Source of the DNA: Deltaproteobacteria bacterium
GTDB taxonomy: Bacteria; Myxococcota_A; UBA796; SXON01
Assembly (NCBI GenBank): GCA_014191855.1
Contig: BJHF01000053.1
Span: 1-45,500, forward strand
Length of the DNA: 45,500 nucleotides
Direction of reading: 5' to 3'
The notes beneath the pieces are model-generated. The model did not search any database, had not been told where the DNA came from, and saw only the letters and a list, made by a program, of their open reading frames with translations. Positions 33,524-41,052 of this stretch are shown here, piece by piece. The position numbers were made by a program, and so were the translations under genes. Every line of letters starts with the position of its first letter. Within the stretch, counting starts at the first letter, position 1.

Positions 33524-34483
33524 ATGAAGCTCCCGAACCTGCCTGAATGGGACGACGAAGCCGAGGCGGCGGCGCGGGCGGCGTTTGTTGCGGAAGGAGC
33601 GTTGGCCGCGGGGCTTGGCCGACTCGGCGAGCTGGCGGCGTGGTGGTGCGGGGCGACGGGAGGCTTCCCGGCCCGGGCGCCCGGCTCGGCGTGGTTGGTG
33701 ACGTTCGTGGCGAACCATGGCGTGGTCGACGAGGGGGTGTCGGCGGTGCGGCGGGAGGACTCGGCGCGCCGGGTGGCGCTGTGGCACGAGCGGCGGTCGC
33801 GAGCGTGCGTGGTTGCGGAAGAAAGAGGCTTTGGCAGGACGCTCGTGGAGGTGGGCGAGGACCCAGGCGGTGGAACCAGAAACATCGCCTTCGAGGCGGC
33901 GATGTCGAGGGATGAGGCCGCGCGTGCGGTGCGGGTGGGGCTGGCCGAGGCGGAGCGGGCGATCGCCGAGGGGGCGGGCCTGTTGGGCGCGGCGGAGCTC
34001 GCGGCCGGGAGCAGCACCGCGGCGGCGGCGTGCCTCGCCGTGGTGGCGGGGATGCCCGCGAAGCTCACCGCGGGGCGGGGCTCGGGGATCGGCGACGCGG
34101 CATTACGTAGGAAGATCGAGGTGATCGACGCGGCGTTGGCGCGAGGCCGGCCGGATCGGGACGACGCAATCGGGATCCTCGCGGCCGTGGGCGGCCTGGA
34201 GATCGCGGCCATCGCCGGGTTCTGCATCGGCGCCGCCGCGCTCAGGGTGCCCGTGGTCCTCGACGGCTTCGCGAGCACCGCGGGCGGGATGCTGGCGAAC
34301 GTCCTCGTACCGGGGACGGCGGCGTGGTTTCAGGTCGGGCACCGCAGCGCGGAGAACGCGCACTGGGGAATGTGTCGTATGCTCGGGAAGGACCCGATTC
34401 ACGACCTGGGGTTGGGCGTGTGTGATGGGCTGGGGGCGGTGCTCGGGATGGATACCATGAGGTTGGCGGCGGCGATGCGATGA
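33524..34483 (+). CDS. cobT: CobT-like nicotinate-nucleotide phosphoribosyltransferase
   Basis: 319-aa CobT-family protein; the family makes alpha-ribazole phosphate from NaMN and dimethylbenzimidazole for the lower loop of cobalamin. Motifs present are TFVANHGVVDEGVSA, the AMSRDEAARAV helix, the phosphate-site AAGSSTAAAACLAV, TAGRGSGIGD, VVLDGFASTAGG and GHRSAENAH. At the site of the catalytic Glu (family GEGTGA) this protein reads CDGLGA, placing Asp301 there. The substitution may slow the enzyme or change the base used. No other cobalamin gene lies in the window. ATG 33524 is the first start after the divergent gene. Confidence 0.88.
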   Translation: MKLPNLPEWDDEAEAAARAAFVAEGALAAGLGRLGELAAWWCGATGGFPARAPGSAWLVTFVANHGVVDEGVSAVRREDSARRVALWHERRSRACVVAEERGFGRTLVEVGEDPGGGTRNIAFEAAMSRDEAARAVRVGLAEAERAIAEGAGLLGAAELAAGSSTAAAACLAVVAGMPAKLTAGRGSGIGDAALRRKIEVIDAALARGRPDRDDAIGILAAVGGLEIAAIAGFCIGAAALRVPVVLDGFASTAGGMLANVLVPGTAAWFQVGHRSAENAHWGMCRMLGKDPIHDLGLGVCDGLGAVLGMDTMRLAAAMR

Positions 34484-34505
34484 GCCGCTGGTCGGCCTGA
34501 CGAAG

Positions 34506-35777
34506 TTACCTGGACTTGCTCATCGCCCAGCGCTTACGACGCACCAGCGCCGCTGCCGCCAGGCCCCCCGCAAACGCCGCACCCGAAGCCGGCGTCGTTT
34601 CACAGCCGCAGCCGTGTTCCGCGAGCGGGGGGTTCGAAGCCCGGTCCTCTTCTTCGTCCTCCGCGAAGCACACCGAGTCGATGCACTGGGCGTTCTGTTG
34701 GCTCAGGTCCGCGAACGACGTGACCTTCGCTTCGTTCAGGCCGGAGCCATACAACACGAGGTCCTGCGTGGCTTGTTCGGGGGTGTAGCGCGCGCGGATG
34801 CGGGTGAGGTGGTGATCCCAGGCATCGCCCGTGAAGCCGAGCGCAGCGAGGTCCGCCTCGTCCACATTCACGCCGGAGCAGGGGTTGCAGGAGCCCCATT
34901 CGCCGGCGAACTCCACCGTCCACGCGGCGTCGCTCATCGCGAGCCAACCCTGGTCGAAGGCATCCTCGTAGAAGCTGGTGAAGTCGTTGTTTCCGGAGGG
35001 ATCATCCCACATGCACTTGTCGGGGATCGTAAATTCCGGGTAGTTCGCGATGCCGACGCGGCCACCGTCCGGCGCTTGCGACTCGGTAATCGCGTAGATC
35101 ACCATGTCCTGCTCTCCAGGCGAGTTGAGCGTCGCGAGCCGCAGCGGGATGGTGAACCCGTCGCTCAGGTAGGAGATCTGGAGGGGCGCCAGCGCGGAGC
35201 CATCGGCGAGATCGGCTCCCGGGGCGACTTTGGCAGCGAGGAAGAAGCTGCCGGATTCGATGTATTCGGCGAGCCGGGCGTCGGCCCCGTCGGGCAGATG
35301 GTACCCGTGCGTCGTGAGCCAGGTCTCCAGCCCCATCGACTCCTCCGCGGAGAGGATGACGACTTCGTAGTCGCCCACGAGGTAGGTCGCTTCTACGTCC
35401 ACCGTGCCGTCGCCACCGTCGATCCCGCCGTCTCCGTCGGCCGCCGCGCCGGTGTCGTTCGACCCGCCCGATTGGAGCCGCCCGCAACCGGCGTCCGCCA
35501 CGTGCCGGGGCGCGGAGTACCCGTCCAGGCGGCCGAAGATCGCGCCGTCGAGCGTCTTGACTTCGTTCTCGGCGAGCACCGTGGGTACGGGCATCACGAG
35601 CGCGAATTCCTGCGTGTCGCCGACCGGGTTGATCGACACCGAGAAGGTTGTACGCCCGTCCTGGCGGACGATCGCAACCTGAGCGACATCGAACAAGAGG
35701 CCGCTGGGGGTGCCAGTGGCGATGGTCGGGCAGGCGTGGGCGGGCGACGAGAAGAGCGGGAGGAGTAGGGTGAGCAT
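34506..35777 (-). CDS. DUF2330 secreted protein with MYXO-CTERM-like tail
   Basis: 423-aa exported protein. The signal peptide MLTLLLPLFSSPAHAC is followed by the DUF2330 pattern: VAIVRQDGRTTFSVSI, FALVMPVPTVL, YLVGDYEVVILSAEESMGLETWL, SGSFFLAAKV, PLQISYLSDGFTIPLRLAT. A Gly/Asp-rich insert lies at about 125-150. The C-terminus has HGCGCETT, a hydrophobic Ala-rich helix and VRRKRWAMSKSR, which looks like a sorting signal. The start at 35777 is the only one that gives the signal peptide. The family occurs mostly in large-genome environmental bacteria and has no known function. It lies 38 bp after the pseudouridine synthase on the same strand. Confidence 0.85.
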   Translation of the reverse strand: MLTLLLPLFSSPAHACPTIATGTPSGLLFDVAQVAIVRQDGRTTFSVSINPVGDTQEFALVMPVPTVLAENEVKTLDGAIFGRLDGYSAPRHVADAGCGRLQSGGSNDTGAAADGDGGIDGGDGTVDVEATYLVGDYEVVILSAEESMGLETWLTTHGYHLPDGADARLAEYIESGSFFLAAKVAPGADLADGSALAPLQISYLSDGFTIPLRLATLNSPGEQDMVIYAITESQAPDGGRVGIANYPEFTIPDKCMWDDPSGNNDFTSFYEDAFDQGWLAMSDAAWTVEFAGEWGSCNPCSGVNVDEADLAALGFTGDAWDHHLTRIRARYTPEQATQDLVLYGSGLNEAKVTSFADLSQQNAQCIDSVCFAEDEEEDRASNPPLAEHGCGCETTPASGAAFAGGLAAAALVRRKRWAMSKSR

Positions 35778-35815
35778 GGTGGCGCTACTATGCCACCGGT
35801 TCCGCCGATCGTGGG

Positions 35816-36577
35816 CTACTCCTCGGGAGAATCGGGGAGTGGAGCGACCACTTGCGCCGCCCCCCGCCGCGGCACCACCACCGGCGGCAGGCCCAGCTCC
35901 GGCATGGCGGCGAGCGCCTCCTCCCACCACGGCATGCTGCGAAACAGCCGGTCGTGATCCTCGAACAAGGGGCAGCGCACCTCGATGGGCTCGAGCCAGG
36001 GCACGCTCAGCGTGGCGCAGTGCAGCCCGAGCCGGGTGACGCCATGGCTCGCGGCCCAGGCTTTGTTCTGGCGGTGGTCGCCATGGTCCCCGTCGCCGAT
36101 AATTGGGTGCGTGAGGTCGCGAACGTGGCGGCGAACCTGGTGATACCGCCCGGTTTCCGGGGCGACATGGAGCAGGGAGCAGCGGGGCTCGTCGCTGCCG
36201 GCGAGGCGGGTGACCCAGGAGCTGGCCTCACGCACGATGCCCTTGTCGTCGGCCATCGGGCGATCGATGAACACGCGCTCGCGGGAGACGAAATTACCTC
36301 GGACGAAGGCGAGGTAGGTCTTCTGGCCTTCGGCGAAGGCCGCCGCGAGGGCCCCGGTATGGGACTGCTCGGTGGAGAAGAGCAAACAGCCCGAAGCGCC
36401 ACGATCGAGGCGGTGGATCGGGAAGACGTGCTTTCCGATCATGTCGCGGACGCTCTGTACGGCCGCGGGTTCGCGCGGCGTGAAGTCGTTGCGGTGGGTG
36501 AGCAGGTTCGGCGGCTTCGCCACAACGATCCAGCCGTTTCCCTCTGCGAGCACGGCGCACAGCGGCGCGCGGGCCAC
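35816..36577 (-). CDS. truC: RluA-family pseudouridine synthase, TruC-like
   Basis: 253-aa enzyme that isomerises uridine in tRNA or rRNA. The catalytic motif HRLDRGASG contains Asp58. Other conserved blocks are WIVVAKPPNLLTH (motif I), KTYLAFVRG, and TGRYHQVRRHVRDLTHPIIGD, whose HPIIGDGDHGD is typical of TruC (tRNA U65). There is no S4 domain, also like TruC. GTG 36577 starts 2 nt after the stop of the upstream propeller gene; the longer open frame belongs to that gene's other strand-phase. The product is cytoplasmic, unlike its exported neighbours, so co-transcription may be incidental. Confidence 0.9.
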   Translation of the reverse strand: MARAPLCAVLAEGNGWIVVAKPPNLLTHRNDFTPREPAAVQSVRDMIGKHVFPIHRLDRGASGCLLFSTEQSHTGALAAAFAEGQKTYLAFVRGNFVSRERVFIDRPMADDKGIVREASSWVTRLAGSDEPRCSLLHVAPETGRYHQVRRHVRDLTHPIIGDGDHGDHRQNKAWAASHGVTRLGLHCATLSVPWLEPIEVRCPLFEDHDRLFRSMPWWEEALAAMPELGLPPVVVPRRGAAQVVAPLPDSPEE

Positions 36578-36579
36578 GC

Positions 36580-37905
36580 CTACGCCGGGAGGGCGAAGAG
36601 GCTGCCCTCGGTCGTCCACACCCAGAGCTCGCCGGCCACCATCGCCGCGCCATCCCCGGGGAGCGGCCATTCCTTGCTCCCGACGTAGACCGCGCTCGGC
36701 TCCCCCGCGTCCGCAAACGCAACGCCATCGGGGGTTTCGTCGTCGGTCGCGATGGGATCGCCCTCGGAGCGACGCCAGAGCGGCGCGCCTTCGAGGGAGT
36801 AGGCGGCGGTTTCGCCTTCGAGCGTTTGGAGCGTCACGGATTCGTCGTCCAGCCGCGCGGCGTCGAGCGCGTCGTCCCCGCCTTCGCAGAGCGTGTGGGG
36901 GAAGGTGGCGCCGTCGAGGATGCGCACCTCCGCATCGTCGGCCACGAGCACGCGGCGACCGTTGGTGGCAACGAGGCCGGGGGGGAGGCCCTCGCGGAGC
37001 TTCGCGCCGGTTTCGGTAGACCAGATGGCGCCGCCGGGGCCGGCGAGCCAGCCCCCGCCCTGGCCCGGAGACGCGCCCGCGAAGCCGGACGCCAGCACGG
37101 CGCCGTCGGCATCGATCAGCGTTCCAGCGGCGCGATCCCAGCGCACCGGGCCGGGCGCGTAGCCCACGGGCAAGAACGAGCCGTTCCAGCGGCGAAGCTC
37201 CTTGCCGGCCCCGAGGTCGAGCTCGAGGACGCCATCTTCGTCGGCGACGAGCGCGCGCAGGCCGTCGGGAGAGAAGCGCGCGCTCTCCACGTCCACGCTC
37301 GCGCCGAGGCGCACGGCGAGGCGCTTCGGGGCCGCGCAGATCGTGTCGGACTCGAACCCGACGAGCGTGGCGCCTTCGGGGCCGCACACGATCGCCTGGG
37401 CGCCCGTTGCGGTGCCGAGCCCATTGGGAATTCCGCCGTCGGTGAGTCGGTAAAGGCGATCGAGGTCGATCCAGACGAGGCCTACGCCGGTGCCGAAGGG
37501 CGCGAGGAAGGGAGCGCGCGTCGCCGCGTCCGGCAGCTTGACGCAGGCGCCGTCGGCGAGCCGCACGAGGCTGTGCTCGGGCACGGCGACGACGACCGCG
37601 CAGTCGCGACCGGGGAGCACCGCGAGCGGCTCGCCTTCGTCGACGCTGAGCAAGGCCGTGAACGTGCCATCTTTGGGGTTCACGCGAACGGCGCCGAGCG
37701 CCGTGGACGCGGTCCAACCGGTCGGGGAGGCGGCCACCTCGTCCGCGAGATCAGGCAGGCGTACAGTGGAGACACCGCCTTGATCGAGCCAGAAGAGCAC
37801 GTCGCGGACTACCCATCCGACGCGCTCCCCGTCGGCGCCGATCCAGTCGGGCAGGCCAGGAGCGAGGAGGCGGGGGGCGGGTCCGGTGCCGAGGGTGAGT
37901 CGCAT
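36580..37905 (-). CDS. Beta-propeller-type protein, unknown
   Basis: 441-aa protein built of short beta-rich repeats with WD/PQQ-like rhythm (DRVGWVVRDVLFWLDQGG, RFSPDGLRALVADEDGVLELD, GGWLAGPGGAIWSTETG, AYSLEGAPLWRRSEG, GELWVWTTEGSLFALPA). No signal peptide is visible, so it is probably cytoplasmic. Propellers of this kind are interaction scaffolds. ATG 37905 is the first in-frame start. It lies between a PQQ-propeller lipoprotein gene (114 bp upstream) and the TruC-like gene (2 bp downstream). No enzymatic motif is seen. Confidence 0.75.
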   Translation of the reverse strand: MRLTLGTGPAPRLLAPGLPDWIGADGERVGWVVRDVLFWLDQGGVSTVRLPDLADEVAASPTGWTASTALGAVRVNPKDGTFTALLSVDEGEPLAVLPGRDCAVVVAVPEHSLVRLADGACVKLPDAATRAPFLAPFGTGVGLVWIDLDRLYRLTDGGIPNGLGTATGAQAIVCGPEGATLVGFESDTICAAPKRLAVRLGASVDVESARFSPDGLRALVADEDGVLELDLGAGKELRRWNGSFLPVGYAPGPVRWDRAAGTLIDADGAVLASGFAGASPGQGGGWLAGPGGAIWSTETGAKLREGLPPGLVATNGRRVLVADDAEVRILDGATFPHTLCEGGDDALDAARLDDESVTLQTLEGETAAYSLEGAPLWRRSEGDPIATDDETPDGVAFADAGEPSAVYVGSKEWPLPGDGAAMVAGELWVWTTEGSLFALPA

Positions 37906-37940
37906 GCGGGCGGGCTAACCCGGCGGGTGGGGGCGAAGCG

Positions 37941-37998
37941 GCGCGGCCCCCCCCCTCCGTCCCTTCGGGACACCTCCCCCCTGCAGGGGGGGGGGCGA
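37941..37998. repeat. Intergenic palindromic repeat (REP-like), poly-C/poly-G
   Basis: GTCCC (37959-37963) pairs with GGGAC (37967-37971) around TTC. It is flanked by a C-run and by CCCCCC-TGCA-GGGGGG centred near 37983. This resembles the interspersed palindromic sequences common in GC-rich genomes, and may attenuate transcription between the two propeller genes. Confidence 0.6.
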
Positions 37999-38019
37999 CG
38001 CGGCGCCGGTTGGCCCGAA

Positions 38020-39132
38020 TTACTGCAGCGCGATGATGCGCCCGTTCGCGAGCCCCACCACGAGACGATCCCCGATCAACGCCGGCTCCGCGCTCACCGC
38101 CGCGCCGAGATCCACCTGCCAGACGACACCGCCATCGTCGGGATCGATTCGGGCGAGGTGGCCATCGCTGTTGCCGGCGTACACCGAGCCCAACGCGACC
38201 AGCGGCTGGGTGCTGAACTCTCCATAACCTTCGGCGTTCCACTGTTTCTCGCCGGTGTTGGGATCGAGGGCGTACACGTTCCCGTCTTTCTCGGGGACAT
38301 AGATCTGGCGGATGTCCGCACCAACCGCCGCCAGGGGCTGAAATTCCCCATGGAACCGCCACCGTTCCTTCGCCAGCATCGGCCCCCAGCGCCCGTACGC
38401 GACGACGCCACCGGGCTCCCCGTTCTTGGCGGCGAAGCTGACATAGACGTTGTCTTCGTCCAGCGCGGGCCCGTCGATCGCCGCTGCGGGGAGGGTGACC
38501 GTCCACTCCACGCCCTTGGGGCTCACCGCGAAGAGGGAGCCTTCCACCGTCGTGACATACACCGTGCTCTCATCCGCCGCCGGCCGCCCCGCCGGGCGCT
38601 GCCCGAAGCTCTGGAGCCAACCTGCGTTTGTCGCGACGATCCCTTCCTCGGTGACCCAGGCCCAGCCGCCATCGATCGGGACTGGCTGCCCCACAAGGGC
38701 TCCGCCCCGCTCGGTGGAGGAACGCGGCTTTCCGTCGGTGCGATTGAGGAAGTACAGCTTGCCTTCGGTGCCGCCGGCGACGATCGCATCGCCCGAGAGC
38801 GCCGCGCCTTGAACGCCGGGGAGCTTGGACTCCCAGAGGCGGTGACCGTCCGCGCTGAACGCATAGATCGTGTCGTCGGCCACCGCATACACCTGGTCGC
38901 CATCGACGACGATGGGCGCCGTGATCGGCCCCCCCAGGGTGAAGCCCCACACTTCGTCGGGGCGGCGGTTCACGCCCGGGGCGTTGGTCCACCCGCAGCG
39001 CCATCCCGGCAGCGGGTCGGACTTCGGGGGCGGCGGCGTTCCCTCGATCGTCGGCACCACCACGGTGCTTTTCACGACGCGAGGGACCTCCTTCGGGCAG
39101 CCGACCACGAGGAGCAGGAGGGGGAGGATCAT
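38020..39132 (-). CDS. PQQ-type beta-propeller lipoprotein
   Basis: 370-aa lipoprotein (leader MILPLLLLVVGC). It carries at least six PQQ-like propeller blades: DQVYAVADDTIYAFSADGHRLWES, GKLYFLNRTDGKPR, STVYVTTVEGSLFAVSPKGVEW, GNVYALDPNTGEKQWN, GSVYAGNSDGHLARIDPDDGGVVWQ. The layout is like BamB, the outer-membrane assembly lipoprotein, but it is not clearly orthologous. ATG 39132 overlaps the stop of the response-regulator gene (ATGA), so it is translated with a regulator that may control or sense the same envelope function. Confidence 0.87.
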   Translation of the reverse strand: MILPLLLLVVGCPKEVPRVVKSTVVVPTIEGTPPPPKSDPLPGWRCGWTNAPGVNRRPDEVWGFTLGGPITAPIVVDGDQVYAVADDTIYAFSADGHRLWESKLPGVQGAALSGDAIVAGGTEGKLYFLNRTDGKPRSSTERGGALVGQPVPIDGGWAWVTEEGIVATNAGWLQSFGQRPAGRPAADESTVYVTTVEGSLFAVSPKGVEWTVTLPAAAIDGPALDEDNVYVSFAAKNGEPGGVVAYGRWGPMLAKERWRFHGEFQPLAAVGADIRQIYVPEKDGNVYALDPNTGEKQWNAEGYGEFSTQPLVALGSVYAGNSDGHLARIDPDDGGVVWQVDLGAAVSAEPALIGDRLVVGLANGRIIALQ

Positions 39133-39812
39133 CGGGTACTATCCACCTTGAACCGGTAACCCATCCCGCGGACGGTGAAGAAGTGGCGCGGATCCTCGGC
39201 GTCGAGCTTCTGGCGGAGGCGGGTGATGAAGTTGTCGACTGTGCGCTCGGTACCGAAGTAGTTTTCGCCCCATACGGCGTCCAGGATCATCTGACGGGTG
39301 ACGACCCGGCCTTCGCACTTCGCGAGGTATTGCAGGAGCTGCAGCTCGCGGGCGGTCATCTCCACGAGGGTGCCGTTTCGGCGGGCCTCCCCAGCCGTGA
39401 AGTCGACCTCCACATCGCCGAAGCGCAGCACCGCCGATGCGGGCGGTCGCTGGCGGCGAAGCTGGGCTTTGATGCGAGCGAGCAGCTCCGCCAGGCCGAA
39501 GGGCTTGGTCACGAAGTCGTCGGCCCCCATGTCGAGGCCCATCACCTTGTCGGGCTCGCTGCCCTTGGCGCTCAGGATGATGATCGGCATTGTAAGACCG
39601 CGACGGCGCAGCTCGCGGCACACCTCGTAGCCGTTCATCGCGGGAAGCATCACGTCGAGCAGCACGAGGTCGGGCTTCCACTCGGTGGCGGAGCGCACGC
39701 CCGAAGGCCCGTCGAGCGAGGCGCGGACTTCGTAGCCATCGAGGCTGAGATTGAGCTCGAGGCCCCGCACGATGGAGGGGTCGTCTTCGATGAGGAGGAT
39801 GCGGTCGGGCAC
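39129..39812 (-). CDS. OmpR/PhoB-type response regulator
   Basis: 227-aa two-component regulator. The receiver domain has the acidic pair Asp10-Asp11, phospho-acceptor Asp53 (VLLDVMLPAMNG), Ser81 (IIILSAKG) and Lys103 (VTKPFG). The C-terminal winged helix contains MTARELQLLQYLAKCEGRVV, RTVDNFITRLRQKLD and VRGMGYRF. It should bind DNA when phosphorylated. GTG 39812 gives the normal family length; the frame is open further but over non-homologous sequence. No histidine kinase gene lies next to it, so it is an orphan. Its stop overlaps the PQQ-lipoprotein start. Confidence 0.93.
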   Translation of the reverse strand: MPDRILLIEDDPSIVRGLELNLSLDGYEVRASLDGPSGVRSATEWKPDLVLLDVMLPAMNGYEVCRELRRRGLTMPIIILSAKGSEPDKVMGLDMGADDFVTKPFGLAELLARIKAQLRRQRPPASAVLRFGDVEVDFTAGEARRNGTLVEMTARELQLLQYLAKCEGRVVTRQMILDAVWGENYFGTERTVDNFITRLRQKLDAEDPRHFFTVRGMGYRFKVDSTR

Positions 39813-39862
39813 GTTGGGCGGGAGTGTAACCGCGGGGAGGGGGCGTACCGCGGGAGGGACAC

Positions 39863-40678
39863 CTACTCGCTGCGGGTGTGTGGGCTCCGGGCGGCAAAGT
39901 GCCCTTCCATCGCTGCGATCACCGCATCCGGCGCTTCGATCGTGCTGGAGTGTCCCGCGTTCGGGATTCGCACGATGGCGGCGCCGGGGATCGCCGCGAC
40001 GATGGCCTGTGCCCGCTTCAAGGGTGTCGCGACATCCTCGTCGCCCACGATCACCGTGGTTGGACACCGGATGTTCGCCAGCTCGCCTTCGATGCCTTCG
40101 CGCTCGATCACGCCGTTCACCGCGCGCCAGATGCTGCGCCGATTTCCGGTGAGCTCGGCCCGCCACCGAGCTTTCTCTTGCGCTCGGGCGGGATCCGCGA
40201 GGAAGGTGCGCCCGAACAGGATCGGCATCACCTGATCGGCGACAGGCCAGAGCCCGATCCAGCGGGCGACGCGGTTCATCCACGTGTAGCGGGGGATGAA
40301 CGCGGCGGACTCGGGACCGGCCGCCGTTTCGAGGAGAACGAGGCTGGCGATGCGCTCAGGGTGGCGCGCCGCGAGCCGCATCCCGACGAAGCCGCCCATC
40401 GAGAGCCCCGCGAAGTGGGCGTTTTGGATGCCGAAGTGATCGAGCAGCGCCAGCGCGTCGGCCGTGACGGTTTCGATTGAAATGCTGCGCGCGGGGTCGT
40501 CCGCGCTCCGGCCCTGGCCGCGATGGTCGTAGGCGATGACGCGAAAGCGGGGCTTGAAGTGCTCGATCTGGCGATCGAACATCCGTGAGTTGAACAGCAA
40601 GCCGTGGGAGAACACGAGCACCGGGAGGTCACCGCCGGTGTCGAGGACGTGGAGGTGGGTGCCGTTGAGGGGGGGCAT
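39863..40678 (-). CDS. Alpha/beta-hydrolase
   Basis: 271-aa hydrolase similar to 3-oxoadipate enol-lactonase and related esterases. Motifs are VLVFSHGLLFNSRMFDRQ, the DHRGQGRS loop, the nucleophile elbow GLSMGG, the acid GDEDVATP and the final His in IPNAGHSSTIEAP. No signal peptide is present, so the enzyme is cytoplasmic. ATG 40678 gives a normal N-terminus (MPPLNGTHLHVLDTGG). It stands alone on the minus strand. The motif set cannot identify the substrate. Confidence 0.9.
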   Translation of the reverse strand: MPPLNGTHLHVLDTGGDLPVLVFSHGLLFNSRMFDRQIEHFKPRFRVIAYDHRGQGRSADDPARSISIETVTADALALLDHFGIQNAHFAGLSMGGFVGMRLAARHPERIASLVLLETAAGPESAAFIPRYTWMNRVARWIGLWPVADQVMPILFGRTFLADPARAQEKARWRAELTGNRRSIWRAVNGVIEREGIEGELANIRCPTTVIVGDEDVATPLKRAQAIVAAIPGAAIVRIPNAGHSSTIEAPDAVIAAMEGHFAARSPHTRSE

Positions 40679-41052
40679 GGGTGGGCCTAAGCCTTCGGCC
40701 GTGCGCCCGCCTCTCGACCGCCTCTCGACCGCCAGGGAGGTATCCCCCCCGATATGGGACAAAGTCCGAGGTATCCTAGGGAATCTGCGACGCGGCGGGG
40801 CAGCGCAGCGCGCCGCGGGGGGCGCGGGGAACGGACAAACGCCAAGAGTTCGCGCGGGAGGGAGGCGCTCGGCCGGGTTGAGATGCGCCGGTGTCGCAAA
40901 TCGCGTGGGATACCTGCTCGAGGTGTCGCATTTTGGGGGAGATAGGTCGGGCGGCGCCGGGGTGCCGCTTCCGAAGGCGCCGCGATTCGCCGCGTGCCGC
41001 TCCAGATAAAGGTGGTTGGTTCTTGCGAATCGCCCAGATGGTTATTCCGGGA
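40679..41052. promoter_or_regulatory. 374-bp intergenic region with direct and inverted repeats
   Basis: Tandem CGCCTCTCGAC copies lie at 40708-40729. GAGGTATCC repeats at 40737-40745 and 40768-40776, 31 bp apart, with an inverted GGATACC at 40908-40914. GGTGTCGCA repeats at 40890-40898 and 40922-40930, 32 bp apart. GCGGCGCC (40951-40958) pairs with GGCGCCGC (40976-40983), perhaps a terminator for the minus-strand synthetase gene that ends at 41053. The helical phasing of the repeats, about three turns, suggests regulator binding upstream of the hydrolase gene. No gene is seen. Confidence 0.5.

Noticed and set aside
34626..34640. GGTTCGA-like sequence as a tRNA T-loop
   Set aside because: It lies in coding sequence of the DUF2330 gene and no cloverleaf can be drawn around it.
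36826..39159. 777-codon plus-strand open frame over the two propeller genes
   Set aside because: Composition is Arg/Gly-rich without motifs; the minus-strand genes have a leader peptide, blades and coupled starts.
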